NCBI GenBank assembly: GCA_016801845.1
Contig: CM028907.1
Span: 24,203,598-24,267,597 of the forward strand
Length of the DNA: 64,000 nt
From: Polydactylus sextarius
Taxonomy: Eukaryota > Chordata > Actinopteri > Polynemidae
Direction of reading: 5' to 3'
Part shown: positions 60,813-64,000 of the stretch, piece by piece
How the letters are laid out: every line of letters starts with the position of its first letter
Numbering within the stretch: position 1 is the stretch's first letter
Notes under the pieces: model-generated
Told to the model about the DNA's origin: nothing
Database searches by the model: none
Seen by the model: the letters and a program-made list of their open reading frames with translations, nothing else
Made by a program: the position numbers and the translations under genes

Positions 60813-63110
60813 ATCAACCACTACAGCTGGGAAATACATTCTTGTCTTGTTTTTGTCTTTTGTGTTGTATTGTAGCAACACGGTGAACCAGTGGCAGCTG
60901 CTGGTCTTTCAAAGAGGGGAAGCTCATTGACGGCTAACTTAATTCTAAGTTTCTCCTTGTAAGGAAGACTATGAAATGGCTTTGCCAAAATCAGGTCGAC
61001 AATATTAGCATTGTCTGCCATCGTGTGCACCTTGTTAGCTAGCTAGTTCACTCTGACCTATGACTGATTGAATGATCTAACAAAACGATATTAAACTCGA
61101 ACAAGAAGTTAACGACTCAGTGTGATAAGTAGCTGATTGTGAACAAACTCATCTTCAAGATGTACTTGTTCTGACACATTTGCAGTCAATGAAATGTTAA
61201 CACAACCATACATATTTGACCATTTAATTTTTGACATTTTAGAGGAAGCTGAGCTTCCCTTGCAGTCTCAGAGAATTCGCCTCTGCAGCGAACTAATTAT
61301 GTCTCATTCTGAGAAAAGAAAAACAAAAACAGAGCTGTGTATTGTTGATAAAAAAAATTCCAGGAAAATTCAGAGATAAATAAAACCTACAAATCTACAA
61401 AACAGGAACTGAATCAAATTCTTCAAGACATTCAGTAACTTCAATTTAACTAAGCTGAATGTAGATGTATCCTACGAAGCTGTCATATGATTTCTTATAT
61501 TTAAATGTTTGTTGCTTCTTTTGTTGAACAGATAGAGAACCCAGTAACATAGAATGGGATTTTGTAGTAAAACATGTTTATGTTTTATCCTAAAACTCAA
61601 TCACCATATCTGCAACAGCACTGAAAAACCCAGGACTTTTATAAACCCCATATTCTTAACGCGAGGTGACAATATAAACAATGGAGTGATAGCTCTTTAA
61701 CGTCCTTCCACCAATGAAAACGTCCTCATCTTCCAAACAAGAGAAGGTTAATGCTGGAAACGTTCCAGTTCTCAGTCAGCGTGTGAGTGGATGATCGTCC
61801 ACGGTGATGTTTTTCAGTACAATAACGTTTCACTGGATAATTTCATTTGAAATCGACTAAACAGACCAGACTCGTTGACTGCAGTATGATCCGATTACAA
61901 GTGAAACAGTGGTTTCTTATTCAGATATTACAGATCTTTGTATTCACTGACCAAATAGAATTATATCTCCTTCTGTAATCTAACAGTACATACATTCATG
62001 CTTGACACAACCTTAAATCTTATTTCATGTTTTGATGTATTATTACATCACTGGATCCTTATTAACGGCGTTCATGGGCGATGCTACTTTGGAACTCACA
62101 AGCAAGTCAATTACTTGAATTGAATTTGGTATAAAAATATAAACAGCAGAGGTCGACATTACGGAAAGTCACAGGCTTGTTTTTGACAGCATCTGCCTTA
62201 ATGAACTGATGGTGGCTGTCAGCTCACATAAAAATTGATAGACCCTTTCTAGGACCAGCATGGTTTGTTTCTACGTTGAAGTTTCATCGTAGAAACATGG
62301 CCGACTGTGGGAGAATAAAGAGTATAAAGGTCTGATTGTATTGTGATGAAAGCACAATGATTCTTAGTTTCATTTATTTAAATACTAATGAAAACATATT
62401 CTGTCACTAAATGCCACACAGATCTACAGGTTTATTGACACTGATGCCTTTTACATCAAACCGAACAAAGAGATGGAGACAAAAATATTTCCACAATGCC
62501 AGAAAAGGCTTTTTAAAAGATTAAACTTAATTTCACCACAGATGTTATTAAGGTTGTTTCAGCACTCAACCCTGTGTGTTGTTTGTTGGTCAAACAGCAT
62601 GTGGGTGCTGTGAATGTTCATATTATTCTGGAGCACACGTTTTAAGAGAAAATAAAAAAGTGCTGCTGTTGCCGTATGGAAACATAGCAACAAGTGTCGA
62701 TGTGAAAAGCTGCCTTTCAGCTCTTTGTGCAACTCGGAGGTCAGAGGCCAAAAACAGCTTTACTATGCCGCTCCCGCTCGGCTGGAAAGCAGCAGCTTTG
62801 TTGGCTCAGAGAAGCCGGAACCACTACGCAGTGCAAGCTCTTTTCTAGAGAAGAGAAAAGGATCCTAATGGCTTCAAATTTGCCTTTTATCTGAGTCTTT
62901 TTTATCAGAGGCATCTTTCAGCAGAAGAGCAGTCTAAATATGACTTGTACATGACTGACACCATCAGAAATCCACAGAGAGGAGCGGTGGAGGAAACAAA
63001 CACTGAGTGACTAGAAAGGAAGAAAGAGATTTAAGCCAAAAGAAACAGGGAACCAGTGAAATGGTGGATATGAAAAAAGTATATAAAAAGCTGTATTAAC
63101 TGTATTATAT

Positions 63111-63152
63111 TGTATATGATTATAAAACTATTGTATATAATTATAAAACTGT
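63111..63152. repeat. Two-copy 21-bp tandem repeat
   Basis: TGTATATGATTATAAAACTA and TGTATATAATTATAAAACTG (one further T each) stand head to tail with two differences. Confidence 0.8.
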
Positions 63153-63373
63153 AGGGTTTTACTTGTAGTGTTGGTGAATAAGCCCTTTAAGGTGGGGAGA
63201 ATGTGTCATGCTGGTTCAAATGGTGCTTAGGTCTATAAAACATGAAAAAAAACAAACAAAAAAAAAAACATAATGATGCATAACATGTGGGGGATGGGAT
63301 TTGCAACTCAAGATGAATTTGTGCTTTCATCTCAGGGTTTGATTGAGTTTTGCAGACTTCACTGACCTGCAAA

Positions 63374-63670
63374 TTAAAAGTCCAGTATGAAGGATTTTAA
63401 AGGACTGTGGTTGTGTTTTCTTTAGTGTATGGTCACCTGAGAATGTTTCGAGACTTCAAAGTGAACCATTTACAATAACCCTCCTTCACTGAGTCTGCCA
63501 TCTTTTTACAGTAGCCCAAAATGGACAAAATAGACCAAACACCGTTTCTAAATAGGGTCTTTAAACAGGGTTTTATTTTAGCCGAAGGCCACCATATCTT
63601 TATGTGGAATACTCAGTTTCAATCTTCACCACTAAATGCCACTAAATCCTGCACTCTGGTTGTTTTAAGG
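63374..63670. mobile_element. MITE-like element with imperfect terminal inverted repeats
   Basis: The left end AAAAGTCCAGTATGAAGGAT and the reverse complement of the right end (AAAACAACCAGAGTGCAGGA) pair imperfectly. Inside are GTCTGCCATCTTTTTACAGT and AGCCCAAAATGGAC, which match a relic at 18938-19060. There is no ORF, so it would be a non-autonomous DNA transposon. Target-site duplication was not resolved. Confidence 0.5.
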
Positions 63671-63781
63671 AGGAAAGCTGTTAAAGTCCATTAAAGGGTT
63701 AAATTTACACAACTGTCAGTGAGAAAATCTGAAGCAACTCAAGTGATAAATTTGTAGGAGAGAACAGCTGTTTGCTTGTGT

Positions 63782-63783
<2 letters not shown>

Positions 63784-63814
<31 letters not shown>

Positions 63815-63955
63815 TAATAACCCAGTGATCATTTAACATCTTTTAGCCCAAGCACCATCAGCCAGATGTTGATGAGGATTGGCTGAAATCCGGGCGAGTT
63901 AACAGGGTCAGGAGGCCCAAAGCTGATGGAACAACTACACATTTTTAGGACTTAT

Positions 63956-63990
<35 letters not shown>
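63784..63990. repeat. Facing (AC)n and (TG)n tracts
   Basis: AC at 63784-63813 and TG at 63957-63990 are about 143 bp apart and complementary, so they could form a long-range stem. Confidence 0.93.
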
Positions 63991-63991
<1 letters not shown>

Positions 63992-64000
63992 CAATATTGT

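Larger units (their letters stand above)
42329..64000 (-). other. lcor: Probable lcor intron 1 (right end outside window)
   Basis: Exon A begins mid-codon, so a coding exon must lie further right. None was recognised in these 21.7 kb, and no CpG-island-like promoter is visible. The stretch is rich in AC, TA and GACA microsatellites, MITE-like and dispersed repeats, and a few higher-complexity blocks (46738-46860, 50370-50640) that may be regulatory. Short open frames here carry no recognisable domain. Confidence 0.6.

Noticed and set aside
62576..62848. 90-codon plus frame with Cys and basic residues
   Set aside because: No recognisable domain, no splice partners, and normal chance length for this base composition.
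42329..64000. Search for lcor first coding exon and CpG-island promoter
   Set aside because: No GC-rich stretch with a start Met leading into the required phase-1 donor was found; the exon is taken to lie outside the window.
1..64000. tRNA, rRNA, CRISPR arrays, operons or bacterial elements
   Set aside because: No cloverleaf with A/B boxes, no regularly spaced direct repeats with unique spacers beyond microsatellites, and gene structure is plainly that of a vertebrate.

Overview
The window looks like nuclear DNA from a ray-finned fish, probably a percomorph-type teleost. It is AT-rich and has dense CA/TA/GA microsatellites. Several short repeat families with a teleost look are scattered through it. 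The one recognisable protein-coding gene is a vertebrate-type split gene with canonical GT-AG introns. No prokaryotic gene arrangement, tRNA, rRNA or CRISPR was seen.

That gene lies on the minus strand and reads right to left. It is the ligand-dependent corepressor, lcor. Six coding exons can be joined in frame: 42328-42263, 37659-37580, 33761-33629, 28070-27588, 23134-23044 and 18529-17392, the last including the stop codon. Splice phases agree at all five junctions. Together they encode about 663 residues. The first coding exon, with the start of the long isoform, is missing and presumably lies beyond position 64000. An internal Met at 28020 matches the start of the classical short LCOR protein and would give 553 aa; the human short form is 433 aa. 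The protein carries an LSKLL nuclear-receptor box, two CtBP-binding motifs (PLDLTV and VLDLSTK), a basic nuclear-localisation stretch, a Pipsqueak-type helix-turn-helix, and a C-terminal sumoylation-type motif. The extra length is mostly a Pro/Ser/Ala/Gly-rich insert and a His-rich linker.

Layout: 1-3340 is intergenic sequence with no gene seen. 3341-17391 has no open frame of note and many A/T homopolymers. It may be a very long lcor 3' UTR, with a first canonical poly(A) signal at 15524-15529 and a convincing distal one at 3346-3369, but its extent is inferred. 17392-42328 is the lcor coding part with five introns of 3.8-5.6 kb. 42329-64000 is most likely the first intron.

The introns hold most of the other structure. 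There are five copies of a repeat that in one copy carries a DR1-type array of nuclear-receptor half-sites, and three copies of a second dispersed repeat. There are also a LINE reverse-transcriptase relic, several MITE-like elements, a two-hairpin structure, and blocks that look like conserved non-coding elements. Two dinucleotide repeats lie close to splice sites: a (CA)n starts at the donor of the 133-bp exon, and a (TG)n lies 63 bp upstream of the 91-bp exon. No clearly undescribed system was found. The best leads are the repeat-flanked splice sites, the nuclear-receptor half-site array inside a nuclear-receptor corepressor gene, and the question of where the PALI-type exon of this locus lies.
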